NCBI RefSeq assembly: GCF_002866825.1
Contig: NZ_PKUS01000002.1
Span: 310,001-374,000 of the forward strand
Direction of reading: 5' to 3'
Length of the DNA stretch: 64,000 nt
From: Pseudohalioglobus lutimaris
GTDB lineage: Bacteria; Pseudomonadota; Gammaproteobacteria; Pseudomonadales; Halieaceae
The translations under genes were made by a program, and so were the position numbers. Of this stretch, positions 45,790 to 55,537 are shown in pieces. The number at the start of each line of letters is the position of its first letter. Within the stretch, counting starts at the first letter, position 1. The notes under the pieces were generated by a model. That model was not told the DNA's origin. It ran no database searches and saw only the letters and a list, made by a program, of their open reading frames with translations.

Positions 45790-47355
45790 TCAAAAGCCCG
45801 CGGGAGACCCGGCCGCACACAAGCGGGTCCGCAGCGCGGACTCCGAGACTTTCAGTTGAGCTGCACAGCGGCTGACTTCTCCCGCACACACGGCAAGCAC
45901 CGCCTCCAACTCCTGCGCCGGAACCTCGCTGACACGCCTGTACACGGTGGATTTATCGATACGTCTATAGACAGACTGGTGAGATACGCCCAGCGCCTCT
46001 GCCACCGGTCTCACCTCGTAACCGTGAGCCGCCATGGTATCGTCGAACTCGCGCTGACTGATATCCTTCATTCTTCGAACAGGATTGACGGGTTTACGCT
46101 CCGGAATGCTCTGGGTGTCTGTCGCCAGAAAGGCCGCGAGTAAATTGGGCGGAATAACTGGCGACTGCTCACTGGCGATCACCACCTGGCTGGCAAAGTT
46201 CGCCAACTGACGCACATTGCCAGGCCAGTTGTAGGACGCAAACCTTAAAAACAAGCCCGCCCAGTGTGCCAACTGCAGTGGTGGGCTGTCTTCATGCGGC
46301 AAGCGCTCAGGGCAGCCCTCCGCATCACAGGCCAGGCGCAGGCCATGGAGTAAAAGGCTGCCAATGTCCTCCGGATGATCGCGTAGCGGTGGAACTTTTA
46401 TCTCTATGGCACCGAGGCGGTGACGTAAAGCGGATTTGAAATCGCATTCGACCTGGTCGATAGCCGCATCCGTCGCAGAAATGACGCGCACATCCACAGT
46501 TTCGATTTCACCACCCACAACCTGAACTTCCCGTTGCTGCAGTGCCCGTAACAGCAATGGCTGGACTTCTTCCGGTGTATCGCCCACCTCATCGAGGAAT
46601 AGCGTGCCGCCATCGGCTTCACGAAAATAACCTCGGCGCGCACGTTCAGCGCCAGAGAAAGCGCCCCGGGTATTACCGAATAGAAACGCAGCTGCCAGAG
46701 CGGAGGGCACGGCTGCCATATTCACGGTCACCAGTGGACCTGTCGCGCGACGGCTGCCAGCGCAAACGGCCTGCGCAACCAACTCCTTACCCACGCCCGT
46801 TTCACCGAGAACAAGCACGTCCTGGTCACTGGCAGCAGCGCGGCGAACCTGCTCGCGCAGCGCGCACATCGCACGACTGCCTCCAACAAGGGTATCAATT
46901 TCAATGCCGGCACCGGATGTCGCCGGTGCATCGACAAGTCGCAGCATCAGCACCACCGAATGCGCGAGCAGCAGAGGCACGCCGCGCGCCAGACTGGCTT
47001 CATCCAGCTGAAGTTGTTCCCGCAAATCTACATCCTGAACCCGGCAGCGGCTGGCCCGGTCAGGTCGTTGCAGTAAAATGCCATTTCCTTGCAGCGAAAC
47101 CTGCAGGGCACGCCGGCTGATATAGGGATCATCCAGCGGTCTACCGGGCGTCTCGACCCCCGCCGCAGCAAAGCCAGGCGAATACCTGCCCAGCACCCAT
47201 TGGTCCAGGTTGTCCTCCAGAATCGCCTGCTCGCCAATTCTCTGCACCTGCGGATGAAAGAGGATAGTGCACTGAAGCTGCGGCTGCGGGTTTACCCCTG
47301 AGACCACGTGATGCAGCGTGGGTAAGGTACTTTCACCGCAATGAGTATCGAGCAT
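45790..47355 (-). CDS. FHA-domain sigma54-dependent activator
   Basis: A 521-residue enhancer-binding protein. Residues ~52-110 form an FHA phospho-threonine domain (LGR 55-57, SR 80-81, N91). The AAA+ module has Walker A GETGVGK (184-190), GAFSGA (231-236, Ser replacing Thr in GAFTGA), Walker B LFLDE (252-256) and WPGN. The C-terminus holds two Fis-type helix-turn-helix units (~432-466 and ~479-512), where one is usual. It is co-transcribed with a Ser/Thr kinase, so phosphorylation likely controls it. Targets unknown. Confidence 0.9.
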   Translation of the reverse strand: MLDTHCGESTLPTLHHVVSGVNPQPQLQCTILFHPQVQRIGEQAILEDNLDQWVLGRYSPGFAAAGVETPGRPLDDPYISRRALQVSLQGNGILLQRPDRASRCRVQDVDLREQLQLDEASLARGVPLLLAHSVVLMLRLVDAPATSGAGIEIDTLVGGSRAMCALREQVRRAAASDQDVLVLGETGVGKELVAQAVCAGSRRATGPLVTVNMAAVPSALAAAFLFGNTRGAFSGAERARRGYFREADGGTLFLDEVGDTPEEVQPLLLRALQQREVQVVGGEIETVDVRVISATDAAIDQVECDFKSALRHRLGAIEIKVPPLRDHPEDIGSLLLHGLRLACDAEGCPERLPHEDSPPLQLAHWAGLFLRFASYNWPGNVRQLANFASQVVIASEQSPVIPPNLLAAFLATDTQSIPERKPVNPVRRMKDISQREFDDTMAAHGYEVRPVAEALGVSHQSVYRRIDKSTVYRRVSEVPAQELEAVLAVCAGEVSRCAAQLKVSESALRTRLCAAGSPAGF

Positions 47356-47423
47356 TCTGTAGCCGTATTCTGGTTTTTTTGCTTATTGACCAAAGCTTAG
47401 CAGCTACTGAAAACTTTGCCCGC

Positions 47424-48263
47424 TCAGAGCAGAATTACCAGCACAGAGATTATACCAACCCAACAGACACTGGCCCGGCGCACCAGCGCCGACAGCGTCT
47501 CGTTCTGCGCCGCAGCGCGCTGGCCATCGATCCCGCCGTCCTCACACAGTGGAGGTTGCTCCCCCGTTGCCGCCAGTGCGACGCTGTAGAGAACCTCCTG
47601 TGAGGCCATGGCCGAGTCGCGCCAGGCGTGCCACATAGCATCGATACTGGCAACAAAATTTCCTGTCAGGGCGAAGGTGGCGGCGAGCAGGCGAACCGGT
47701 ACCCAATCGACCCAGAAGAGCGCCCGCTCCCCAACAGCGTCTTCACCACAGGCCAACTGCAGCAGCCGATAGGCCAGGGCACCCACTGGGCCCAACAACA
47801 AAAAATAAAACAGCACCCCAAACCAGCGCTGGTAACCCTGGTAGAGAAAGCCTTGTTGAACGCTATCGTGAATTTGTGGCGCACCCAGTTCATCGTCTTG
47901 CACAACCCAGCCGTGTCGAGAGCTCATGTCCAGCAGAGCTGCTTCAAAGTCGCCGCGCCGGCATTGACTGCGGTAGCGCTCCTGCTCCGCACCCTGACTT
48001 CCCCTGCCCAGGGCGTAAAGCAGGAGCAGGACAGCAGCAGCTATCCACGCCAGGCCAAAGAGCAACGGCTGAAACTGATCAAGTAAAAACTGGGCGACAG
48101 CGCAGGGCAGGGCCACACCCAGCAACAGACGCCAGCGAGCCGACACGCCCAGGGACGCCAGCCACTTCAACCAGCTATAAAACCAGGCATCGCGGTGCAG
48201 CCAGTCCTCCAGCGGCGACAGTCGCTCCAACACCAGGGCAATGATCATGGCGAGAAATGTCAT
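47424..48263 (-). CDS. ampE: AmpE family membrane protein
   Basis: A 279-residue inner-membrane protein (about four TM helices) matching AmpE: N-terminus MTFLAMIIALVLERLSPLEDW and the ALLDMSSRHGWVV ... FGVLFYFLLLGPVGALAYRL region. AmpE accompanies AmpD in the beta-lactamase induction/cell-wall recycling locus. ATG 48263 overlaps the ampD stop by 4 bases; the open frame extends further but only antisense. Confidence 0.9.
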   Translation of the reverse strand: MTFLAMIIALVLERLSPLEDWLHRDAWFYSWLKWLASLGVSARWRLLLGVALPCAVAQFLLDQFQPLLFGLAWIAAAVLLLLYALGRGSQGAEQERYRSQCRRGDFEAALLDMSSRHGWVVQDDELGAPQIHDSVQQGFLYQGYQRWFGVLFYFLLLGPVGALAYRLLQLACGEDAVGERALFWVDWVPVRLLAATFALTGNFVASIDAMWHAWRDSAMASQEVLYSVALAATGEQPPLCEDGGIDGQRAAAQNETLSALVRRASVCWVGIISVLVILL

Positions 48264-48850
48264 GGGGCAGACTCCTTCTGCGCGGGGCTCTCGAGGTCCT
48301 GCAGGTAGCGGGACCAATCAAAAGCGGGCCCGGGATCCGTCTTCCGGCCGGGTGCTATATCGCTATGACCGGCAATGTGGTCGCGGCTCATACTCGGGTA
48401 CGTTTGCAGCAGGGCGCGGGTAACCGCGCGCAGCGCGTGATACTGGGCATTTGTGTAGGGCAGGGAATCCGTGCCTTCCAGTTCAATGCCTATGCTGAAA
48501 TCGTTGCAATTCTCACGACCACCATAACAGGATAGCCCCGCATGCCACGCCCGATCGTCAAAACTGACGAACTGCACCAACTCTCCATCCCGCCGGATAA
48601 GCAGGTGAGCCGACACTTTTACATCGCGAATCTCGGCAAAAAAAGGATGCTCGTCCCAGTCCAGGGTGTTGGTGAAGAAGCGCTCGATGCTGCTGTCTCC
48701 GAACTGTCCCGGGGGCAGGGAGATGTTGTGAATAACCAACAACTGCGGAACGATACCGACAGGGCGGGGTTCGCAGTTCTCTGTACGCACGGTACGCGCC
48801 GCCGTTAACCAGCCCGACTTGATTTGCAATGTCGCGTCACCTTTTCCCAT
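48260..48850 (-). CDS. ampD: 1,6-anhydro-MurNAc-L-alanine amidase
   Basis: A 196-residue cytosolic zinc amidase that recycles muropeptides by cutting the anhydroMurNAc-L-Ala bond. Zinc ligands: His41 (LLVIHNI), the His of IAGHSDIAPGRKTDPGPAF and its Asp; the Glu in GIELEG is present. ATG 48850 starts the family alignment; the frame runs to 49303 antisense to nadC. Divergent from nadC, with about 100 bases between. Confidence 0.92.
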   Translation of the reverse strand: MGKGDATLQIKSGWLTAARTVRTENCEPRPVGIVPQLLVIHNISLPPGQFGDSSIERFFTNTLDWDEHPFFAEIRDVKVSAHLLIRRDGELVQFVSFDDRAWHAGLSCYGGRENCNDFSIGIELEGTDSLPYTNAQYHALRAVTRALLQTYPSMSRDHIAGHSDIAPGRKTDPGPAFDWSRYLQDLESPAQKESAP

Positions 48851-48956
48851 GATTACATCATAAGGTAGCCGCCCCACCCTCTCAACGGGCAAACGTTCGC
48901 AGCCGTTGCCCTCCCCTGCTACAATTTGCGCCCCTACCCTGACTCGCCAGCACGCT

Positions 48957-49805
48957 ATGACCACGCCTCCCAGTATTCGTCCTACCCCGGAACAGATTCG
49001 CGTCAATGTTATGGCAGCCCTGGCTGAAGACATCGGCGACGGTGATATCACCGCGCAGCTCATTCCCCCGGAGAACCGGGCCGAAGGACGGGTGATCACC
49101 CGGGAAGATGGCGTGCTCTGCGGCACTGAATGGGTCGACGCCGTATTTGCCGAGGTGGACCCCGCCATTGAGATAAGCTGGCACAAACACGACGGTGAGA
49201 TGCTATCAGCAGGTGCAACGCTGTTTACCTTTGCCGGCCCCGCCCGCGGCCTGCTGACAGGCGAGAGGACCGCACTGAATTTCCTCCAGCTGCTTTCCGG
49301 CACTGCCAGCGTTTGTCAGCGCTATGCCGCAATGGTCGCCGGAACAGGCGTAAAGCTGCTGGATACCCGTAAAACGATTCCCGGGCTGCGTATTGCCCAG
49401 AAATACGCTGTCTCCTGCGGCGGTTGCCACAATCACCGGGTGGGACTGTTCGACGCCTACCTGATCAAGGAAAATCATATCAACGCCTGTGGCGGTATCG
49501 CTCAGGCTGTGGCCACCGCGCGCAGCCACTCAGCGGACAAGCCGGTTGAGGTAGAGGTTGAAAGCCTTGAAGAACTGGAGATAGCACTACAAGCCGGGGC
49601 GGATCGCATCATGCTGGACAATTTCTCCCTGCAGCAGCTGCGTGAAGCGGTTGCCGTGGCGGGCGGCAAGGCGGAGTTGGAGGCCTCGGGCAACGTCACC
49701 GACAAAACACTGAAGCCGATAGCCGAAACCGGCGTGGACTATATCTCTATCGGCGCGCTCACCAAGGACTGCAAGGCGCTCGACCTGTCCATGAGGCTGC
49801 TATAA
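48957..49805 (+). CDS. nadC: nicotinate-nucleotide pyrophosphorylase
   Basis: A 282-residue quinolinate phosphoribosyltransferase of NAD synthesis. Signature [21 protein letters not shown] followed by [16 protein letters not shown], plus [10 protein letters not shown] and IMLDNFS for phosphoribosyl binding. ATG 48957 gives the usual length; the frame extends to 48906. Convergent with rraA, sharing six bases. Confidence 0.95.
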   Translation: MTTPPSIRPTPEQIRVNVMAALAEDIGDGDITAQLIPPENRAEGRVITREDGVLCGTEWVDAVFAEVDPAIEISWHKHDGEMLSAGATLFTFAGPARGLLTGERTALNFLQLLSGTASVCQRYAAMVAGTGVKLLDTRKTIPGLRIAQKYAVSCGGCHNHRVGLFDAYLIKENHINACGGIAQAVATARSHSADKPVEVEVESLEELEIALQAGADRIMLDNFSLQQLREAVAVAGGKAELEASGNVTDKTLKPIAETGVDYISIGALTKDCKALDLSMRLL

Positions 49806-50279
49806 CAGGCTTTCGGCGCTGACTATCACGCCGTTATTGTCCGCGTAGACATACTCGCCAGGCACGATCGTCACACCGCCTAAGGATACCGGCACGTCGC
49901 GCTGACCAACACCCAGTTTCTCGGTTTTCAATGGAGTGGTGCCCAGGGCGGCAACACCCAACGCAGTATTGCCAATCTCATCCACATCGCGAATAGCGCC
50001 ATAGATCACCAGCCCGGCCCAGCCATTCCGGGCAGCCTGTTCCGCCAGCATGTCCCCCAGCAGGGCCCGGCGCAGGGATCCCCCGCCGTCAACGACGATC
50101 ACCCGCCCCTCGCCGGGCTCCCCGACGCACGCCTTTACCAGCGAATTGTCCTCATGGCATTTGATCGTGACTGCAGGACCGGCAAACCGGGTCACCCCGC
50201 CATAACTGTTGAACTGCAGCTCTATCGCACGGGAAGCGGGTGCTGCGTCCGTCAGATCCGGTGTGGAGAAAGCGTCCAT
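49800..50279 (-). CDS. rraA: RraA family protein (RNase E regulator / aldolase homologue)
   Basis: A 159-residue RraA-fold protein: FSTPDLTDA at the N-terminus, [50 protein letters not shown]. RraA inhibits RNase E in E. coli; relatives are 4-hydroxy-4-methyl-2-oxoglutarate aldolases. ATG 50279 lies 2 bases after the stop of the acyl-CoA dehydrogenase gene, so translation is coupled; GTG 50291 is an alternative. Confidence 0.9.
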   Translation of the reverse strand: MDAFSTPDLTDAAPASRAIELQFNSYGGVTRFAGPAVTIKCHEDNSLVKACVGEPGEGRVIVVDGGGSLRRALLGDMLAEQAARNGWAGLVIYGAIRDVDEIGNTALGVAALGTTPLKTEKLGVGQRDVPVSLGGVTIVPGEYVYADNNGVIVSAESLL

Positions 50280-50281
50280 GA

Positions 50282-52051
50282 TCAGATCCACTCCAGCGGA
50301 AATGACAGCAGGGCGCCATCAGCACCGGCCACCGCACCCGCATGGGCGGCGCAGCGCGGCAGGATCTGTTCTGCGTAGAATTGGGTAGTCGCTATTTTTG
50401 CATCGTAGAAAGGATTATCACTACCACCGCGCGTGCGTTCCAGCGCGACCAGCGCAGCGCGGGCCATATGCCAGCCGCCGAACAGGTAACCGGTCTGCAT
50501 CATATATTCGAACGACGCACCCATGGCAACCGTGCTGTCTTCCTGCAGCGCCTGCAGTACCCGCTGCGTGGATTGCTCCTGCAGTGCCAGGGCCGTGGTC
50601 ATTGCAGTGCCGATAGCTGCCAACCGATCGTCCGCGGACGACTGCAACTGGCTGACCGTAGCGCGAACCTCTTCCAGCACCGCTTCCATGGCGCCGCCTC
50701 CGTCCCGGCCCAGCTTGCGCGCGACCAGGTCCGCCGCCTGAATGCCGTTGGTGCCCTCGTAGATGGGCGTAATACGCACATCACGGAAGTACTGTGCGGC
50801 ACCGGTCTCTTCCACATAACCCATGCCACCATGCACCTGCACGCCCAGGGACGTGACTTCCTGGCCTACCTCGGTCATCCAGCCCTTGATCACGGGGATC
50901 ATCAAATCTATACGGGCCTGCATCGCCGGGCGCTGGTCAGCCTCGCCGCGATGGGCAAGGTCCATGGTTACCGCCTCGGCATAGCCCAGGGCGCGCATGG
51001 CCTCGCACAGACACTTCATAACCAGCAGCATACGTTTAACGTCGGCATGCTCGATAATCGGAACACCGCCCTGCACCCGCTCGCGGGCATAGGCCGTTGC
51101 TTTCTGCAATGCGCCTTCAGATGCACCCAGCCCCTGGATTCCCACCTTCAATCGGGCTTCGTTCATCATGGTAAACATACAGGCCAGGCCCTGGTTCTCC
51201 TTACCCAGCAAGTAGCCAACAGCGCCATCATTGTCACCGAAGGCCATCACGCAGGTAGGGCTGCCATGAATGCCCAGTTTGTGCTCCACCGACACCGGGT
51301 AGACATCATTACGCTCACCGAGGCTGCCATCCGCATTGATCAGGAACTTGGGCACAATGAACAGGGAAATACCGCGACTGCCCTCGGGGGCATCGGGCAG
51401 CTTGGCCAACACCAGGTGAATGATATTATCGGTGGCCTGATGGTCACCCCAGGTGATAAAAATCTTTTGCCCGGTGATGCGGTAGTGGTCGCCCTCGGGG
51501 ACAGCGCGCGCCTTCATCACCCCCAGGTCCGAGCCGGCACCCGACTCGGTCAGGTTCATGGTACCCATCCATTCACCGCTGTGCATTTTCTCCAGGTACG
51601 TCTGCTTCTGTTCTTCGGTGCCATGGGCATGTATGGCCAGCGCCGCGCCACTGCTGAGCATAGGCGCAAGCGCCAGCGCCATGTTGGCGCTGTTCCACAT
51701 CTCGTGACCCACAGTGCTGTAGATCTCCGGGAGCCCCTGACCGCCGTAATTGGGGTCGCAGGAAATCCCGATCCAGCCACCGGCTGCCATCTGGTTCAGT
51801 GCAGCCTCATGACCCGGTGATGACGTCACCGCGCCGTTCGCACAGGAAGCCGGCTGCTCGTCCCCCACCCGCCGCAGCGGAGCCAACTCATCGCCTGCCA
51901 GTTTTGCGGCCTCATCGAGCAGCGCAGTGGTCAGTTCCGGTCCCACGCCCAACTCAGCAAAATCCGGCAACGTGCCCAGGCAGGACTCTGCATTCAGAAC
52001 CTCGTCAATGAGGAAGCACATATCTTCAACGGGTGCGCGATAGTTATCCAT
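50282..52051 (-). CDS. acyl-CoA dehydrogenase, long (DmdC/FadE5-like) type
   Basis: A 589-residue acyl-CoA dehydrogenase with an extra N-terminal segment ([16 protein letters not shown]) and a C-terminal extension. The substrate loop [12 protein letters not shown] and the catalytic region [15 protein letters not shown] with Glu are intact, unlike the pair at the left end. This length class includes 3-methylmercaptopropionyl-CoA dehydrogenase (DmdC) and long-chain enzymes; substrate is not evident. ATG 52051 has AGGAG 5-6 bases upstream. Divergent from a LysR gene. Confidence 0.92.
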   Translation of the reverse strand: MDNYRAPVEDMCFLIDEVLNAESCLGTLPDFAELGVGPELTTALLDEAAKLAGDELAPLRRVGDEQPASCANGAVTSSPGHEAALNQMAAGGWIGISCDPNYGGQGLPEIYSTVGHEMWNSANMALALAPMLSSGAALAIHAHGTEEQKQTYLEKMHSGEWMGTMNLTESGAGSDLGVMKARAVPEGDHYRITGQKIFITWGDHQATDNIIHLVLAKLPDAPEGSRGISLFIVPKFLINADGSLGERNDVYPVSVEHKLGIHGSPTCVMAFGDNDGAVGYLLGKENQGLACMFTMMNEARLKVGIQGLGASEGALQKATAYARERVQGGVPIIEHADVKRMLLVMKCLCEAMRALGYAEAVTMDLAHRGEADQRPAMQARIDLMIPVIKGWMTEVGQEVTSLGVQVHGGMGYVEETGAAQYFRDVRITPIYEGTNGIQAADLVARKLGRDGGGAMEAVLEEVRATVSQLQSSADDRLAAIGTAMTTALALQEQSTQRVLQALQEDSTVAMGASFEYMMQTGYLFGGWHMARAALVALERTRGGSDNPFYDAKIATTQFYAEQILPRCAAHAGAVAGADGALLSFPLEWI

Positions 52052-52129
52052 GGTGACTCCTGCTTGGTGCATTGTGACTGAACATACGCGAAATACGGTC
52101 GAGCAGGTTTCACTCCCCACTCAAAAGCA

Positions 52130-52157
52130 TTGGCAATTTTAGCGCCACGGGTATAAT
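52130..52157 (+). promoter_or_regulatory. sigma70 promoter of the lysR gene
   Basis: TTGGCA (52130-52135), 16-base spacer, TATAAT (52152-52157). The predicted start is about 50 bases before the GTG codon. Confidence 0.65.
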
Positions 52158-52186
52158 TCCCCAAAGGAATAGCCAGTATTTTCACC

Positions 52187-52201
52187 ATTCACTATGTGAA
52201 T
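52187..52201. promoter_or_regulatory. LysR-type operator (perfect palindrome)
   Basis: ATTCAC-TAT-GTGAAT, a perfect inverted repeat containing the T-N11-A signature of LysR boxes. It lies between the predicted transcription start and the GTG of the lysR gene, a position suited to autorepression, and about 140 bases upstream of the divergent acyl-CoA dehydrogenase gene. Confidence 0.6.
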
Positions 52202-52212
52202 ACGGAGTCCCA

Positions 52213-53169
52213 GTGAACGTCAATCGAGTTGACCTCAATCTGCTGGTCTACCTGGATGCCCTGTTGCGCGAGCGCAATGTTACCCAGGCTGCTAACCAGC
52301 TCAATCTCAGCCAGCCGGCCATGAGTAATGGCCTACGCAGGCTGCGGGAGCTGTTCGACGACCCCCTGCTGGTTCGCACCAGCGACGGTATGACCCCCAC
52401 CGAGCGCGCCCTGGAACTGGAACCCGTGGTACGTGAAGTACTAACCACCATAGACCGCGCGGTGCAACCCCGCACGGAATTTGAACCAGCCCAGGCCCAG
52501 CGCGTGTTCAGGATCATGGCCAGCGATTATGCAGAGGCCACCCTGTTTCCCGAGGTCCTGTCCAAACTGCGGAATCTCGCACCCGGGCTGACTCTGGACA
52601 TCATGACCCCCTCCGATGTGAGCTTCCTGGATGTGGAGCGAGGCAAGGTCGACATGGTCATCAACCGCTTTGATTCCATGCCGCAGTCGTTTCACCAGAT
52701 CCACCTCTGGGACGATACGTTTTCCTGCATCCTGAATGTGGAGCACCCGATGCTGGAGGACTTCACCCTGGAGAACTACCTGGCTGCCGATCACGTCTGG
52801 GTCAGCAAAACCGGAATGGGCGTGGGAGTAGGCGTCAACCCGGATGATGTACAACGCCTTGGCTGGGTGGACGTCGCACTGAACAAACTGGGCAAGAAGC
52901 GGCAGATCCGGGTTTTTACCCGTCATTACCAGGCTGCCATGACGCTGGCTGAGCAGAACGACCTGATCGTCACCCTGCCCACCCGGGCTGCGCTGTTAAA
53001 GCGGGATAATCCGCGGGTGGTTCTGCGCGACCCGCCACTGGACATCCCGCCGCTGAAGCTGAAAATGGCATGGAGCCCACTTCTCCAGCACAATCCCGCC
53101 AACCGCTGGCTGCGCAAACTGATTGCCGATACGGCGCGAGAGCTGGATGGCCTGGCGCCAACGCTCTGA
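52213..53169 (+). CDS. LysR-type transcriptional regulator
   Basis: A 318-residue regulator with an N-terminal winged helix (VDLNLLVYLDALLRERNVTQAANQLNLSQPAMSNGLRRLRELFDDPLLVR) and a periplasmic-binding-protein-like effector domain. The DNA-binding domain is of the NodD/LeuO-like subgroup. GTG start with GGAG 6 bases upstream. Divergent from the long acyl-CoA dehydrogenase gene, which it may regulate; effector unknown. Confidence 0.92.
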   Translation: MNVNRVDLNLLVYLDALLRERNVTQAANQLNLSQPAMSNGLRRLRELFDDPLLVRTSDGMTPTERALELEPVVREVLTTIDRAVQPRTEFEPAQAQRVFRIMASDYAEATLFPEVLSKLRNLAPGLTLDIMTPSDVSFLDVERGKVDMVINRFDSMPQSFHQIHLWDDTFSCILNVEHPMLEDFTLENYLAADHVWVSKTGMGVGVGVNPDDVQRLGWVDVALNKLGKKRQIRVFTRHYQAAMTLAEQNDLIVTLPTRAALLKRDNPRVVLRDPPLDIPPLKLKMAWSPLLQHNPANRWLRKLIADTARELDGLAPTL

Positions 53170-53302
53170 GCGGAGCCAGAGACAATTCAGCACCGGAATG
53201 GCGGTGATAAAAACGATAAATTAGCTAAATCTTACCCCTGCTCCTAGAATCATTGCGTTACCCGGGAGAACTGCCTCCCTGCGCATTGACAAGGACAACA
53301 CC

Positions 53303-55483
53303 ATGACAGAACGCATCCAGCTCGGTGGCCTGCAGGTCGCCACTGTTCTTCACCAGTTACTCGAAAACGAGATCGCGCCCGGCACAGGGATAGCGCCCGC
53401 CGACTTCTGGCTTGCTCTGGAGTCTATCGTCAACGACCTGGCGCCCAAAAACCGCGCCCTGCTCGAGGTCCGTTCCGAGATGCAAGCCAGGATCAACGCC
53501 TGGCATAAGGCCAACCCGGGCCCGGACTATGACCGCACTGCCTACAAGGCCTTTCTCGAGGAAATAGGCTACCTGCTGCCCGAGGGCGATGACTTTGCGA
53601 TCACCACCGAACAGGTGGACCCGGAAGTCGCCACCCTGGCAGGCCCACAACTGGTTGTGCCGGTGATGAATGCACGCTATGCACTCAACGCCGCCAACGC
53701 GCGCTGGGGTAGCCTGTACGATGCGCTCTATGGCACCGATGTGATCTCAGAGGAAGGCGGTGCACAGCGCGCTGGTGACTATAACCCGATACGCGGTGAC
53801 AAAGTCATCGCCTTCGCTCGCGACTTTCTCAACAAGCACTGCCCATTGTCCTCAGGCGACCACACTGACGCCGCTGCCTACGCGGTTGTCGACGGTAAAC
53901 TGCAGGTGGCGCTCAGCGACGGACAACACAGTTCCCTGGCGTCGCCAGGGCAACTGGTCGGGTTTACCGGCCAGGCCGAAAACCCACAGAGCGTGCTGCT
54001 GAAACACAACGGCCTGCATATTGAGATTCAGATTGATCCCTCCAGTCCGATAGGGGCAACCGACAAGGCAGGGGTCAAGGATGTGGTTCTGGAGGCGGCG
54101 CTGACCACTATCCAGGACTGCGAAGATTCCGTTGCGGCAGTGGACGCCGAGGACAAGGCAGTCATTTACACCAACTGGCTGGGACTGATGCGCGGTGACC
54201 TCACCGACACCTTCCAGAAAGGCGGCAAGGACCTGACCAGGACGCTCAATGCAGATCGCACATTTACCGCCCCGGATGGCTCCGAACTGGTGCTTGCGGG
54301 CCGCAGCCTGATGTTCGTGCGTAACGTTGGCCACCTGATGACCAACGAGGCGATTATTGACCGCGACGGAAATGAAATCCCCGAGGGCATCATGGACGGG
54401 ATGTTCACCGCGATGATCGCGCTGCACGACCTCAAAAAGCCTGCAGGCGAAGCTCGCAACTCACGTGAAGGCAGTGTCTATATTGTGAAACCGAAGATGC
54501 ACGGACCGGATGAAGTCGCATTCACCTGCGAATTGTTCGACCGCATCGAAGATGCTCTGGGCATGTCACGCAACACGTTGAAAGTGGGCATTATGGATGA
54601 AGAGCGCCGCACAACGGTGAACCTCAAGGCGTGCATTCGCGCGGCAAAAGAACGCCTGGTGTTCATCAATACAGGCTTTCTGGATCGCACCGGCGACGAG
54701 ATCGCCACCAGCATGGAAGCAGGGGCCATGACCCCCAAAGGGGCCATGAAGCAGGAGCCCTGGATCAATGCCTACGAGGACTGGAATGTCGATATGGGCC
54801 TGGCCTGTGGCCTGCTGGGCAAAGCCCAGATTGGTAAAGGCATGTGGGCCATGCCAGACCTGATGGCAGAAATGGTGCGCACCAAGGTCGGCCACCCCCT
54901 GGCTGGCGCCAGCACGGCCTGGGTGCCCTCGCCCACCGCCGCCACACTGCATGCCATGCACTATCATGACGTCAACGTTGCGCAACGCCAGCAAGAACTC
55001 AAAGCGCGGGAAACAGCCTCCCTGGATGACATTCTCAGCATCCCGCTGAAGGGCGCGCAGGGCTTGTCAGCAGCCGATATCCAGCGAGAACTGGACAACA
55101 ATGCCCAGGGCATTCTCGGTTACGTGGTGCGCTGGGTGGAGCATGGCGTGGGCTGTTCCAAGGTGCCTGACATCAACCACGTGGGGTTGATGGAAGATCG
55201 TGCAACGCTGCGCATCTCCAGCCAGCACCTGGCAAACTGGCTGCACCACGGTGTGTGCAGCGAGGAGCAGGTCCGCGAAACCCTGGAGCGCATGGCAGTG
55301 GTAGTTGACGAACAAAATGCCGCAGACCCCGGGTATCGCAACATGGCTCCGGACTTTGCCAACAGTGTTGCTTTTCAAGCTGCCTGTGACCTTGTATTCC
55401 AGGGCCGCGAGCAGCCCAGCGGCTACACCGAACCGGTGTTGCATGCACGTCGACGTGAAGCGAAGGCGAAATTTGCGGTCTGA
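53303..55483 (+). CDS. glcB: malate synthase G
   Basis: A 726-residue malate synthase of the glyoxylate route, condensing acetyl-CoA and glyoxylate. The full isoform-G length, the barrel segments [35 protein letters not shown] and [13 protein letters not shown], and the C-terminal plug are present. ATG after AAGGAC. It is followed by a bidirectional terminator and stands alone. Confidence 0.96.
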   Translation: MTERIQLGGLQVATVLHQLLENEIAPGTGIAPADFWLALESIVNDLAPKNRALLEVRSEMQARINAWHKANPGPDYDRTAYKAFLEEIGYLLPEGDDFAITTEQVDPEVATLAGPQLVVPVMNARYALNAANARWGSLYDALYGTDVISEEGGAQRAGDYNPIRGDKVIAFARDFLNKHCPLSSGDHTDAAAYAVVDGKLQVALSDGQHSSLASPGQLVGFTGQAENPQSVLLKHNGLHIEIQIDPSSPIGATDKAGVKDVVLEAALTTIQDCEDSVAAVDAEDKAVIYTNWLGLMRGDLTDTFQKGGKDLTRTLNADRTFTAPDGSELVLAGRSLMFVRNVGHLMTNEAIIDRDGNEIPEGIMDGMFTAMIALHDLKKPAGEARNSREGSVYIVKPKMHGPDEVAFTCELFDRIEDALGMSRNTLKVGIMDEERRTTVNLKACIRAAKERLVFINTGFLDRTGDEIATSMEAGAMTPKGAMKQEPWINAYEDWNVDMGLACGLLGKAQIGKGMWAMPDLMAEMVRTKVGHPLAGASTAWVPSPTAATLHAMHYHDVNVAQRQQELKARETASLDDILSIPLKGAQGLSAADIQRELDNNAQGILGYVVRWVEHGVGCSKVPDINHVGLMEDRATLRISSQHLANWLHHGVCSEEQVRETLERMAVVVDEQNAADPGYRNMAPDFANSVAFQAACDLVFQGREQPSGYTEPVLHARRREAKAKFAV

Positions 55484-55511
55484 CCGGAGCTGACGTACAC
55501 CCCACTGCAAC

Positions 55512-55537
55512 AAAAAGCCGGCTTACGCCGGCTTTTT
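55512..55537. terminator. bidirectional terminator between glcB and the GT2 gene
   Basis: A5-GCCGGC-TTAC-GCCGGC-T5: a perfect GC stem flanked by A and T runs, serving the convergent glcB and pilin-glycosylation operons. Confidence 0.9.

Noticed and set aside
48851-49303. N-terminal extension of ampD to 49303
   Set aside because: The extension is antisense to nadC and does not match the AmpD family; the ATG at 48850 fits.
53191-53206. CACCG-CGGTG hairpin after the lysR gene as a terminator
   Set aside because: It is followed by an A-rich rather than a T-rich stretch on the plus strand.
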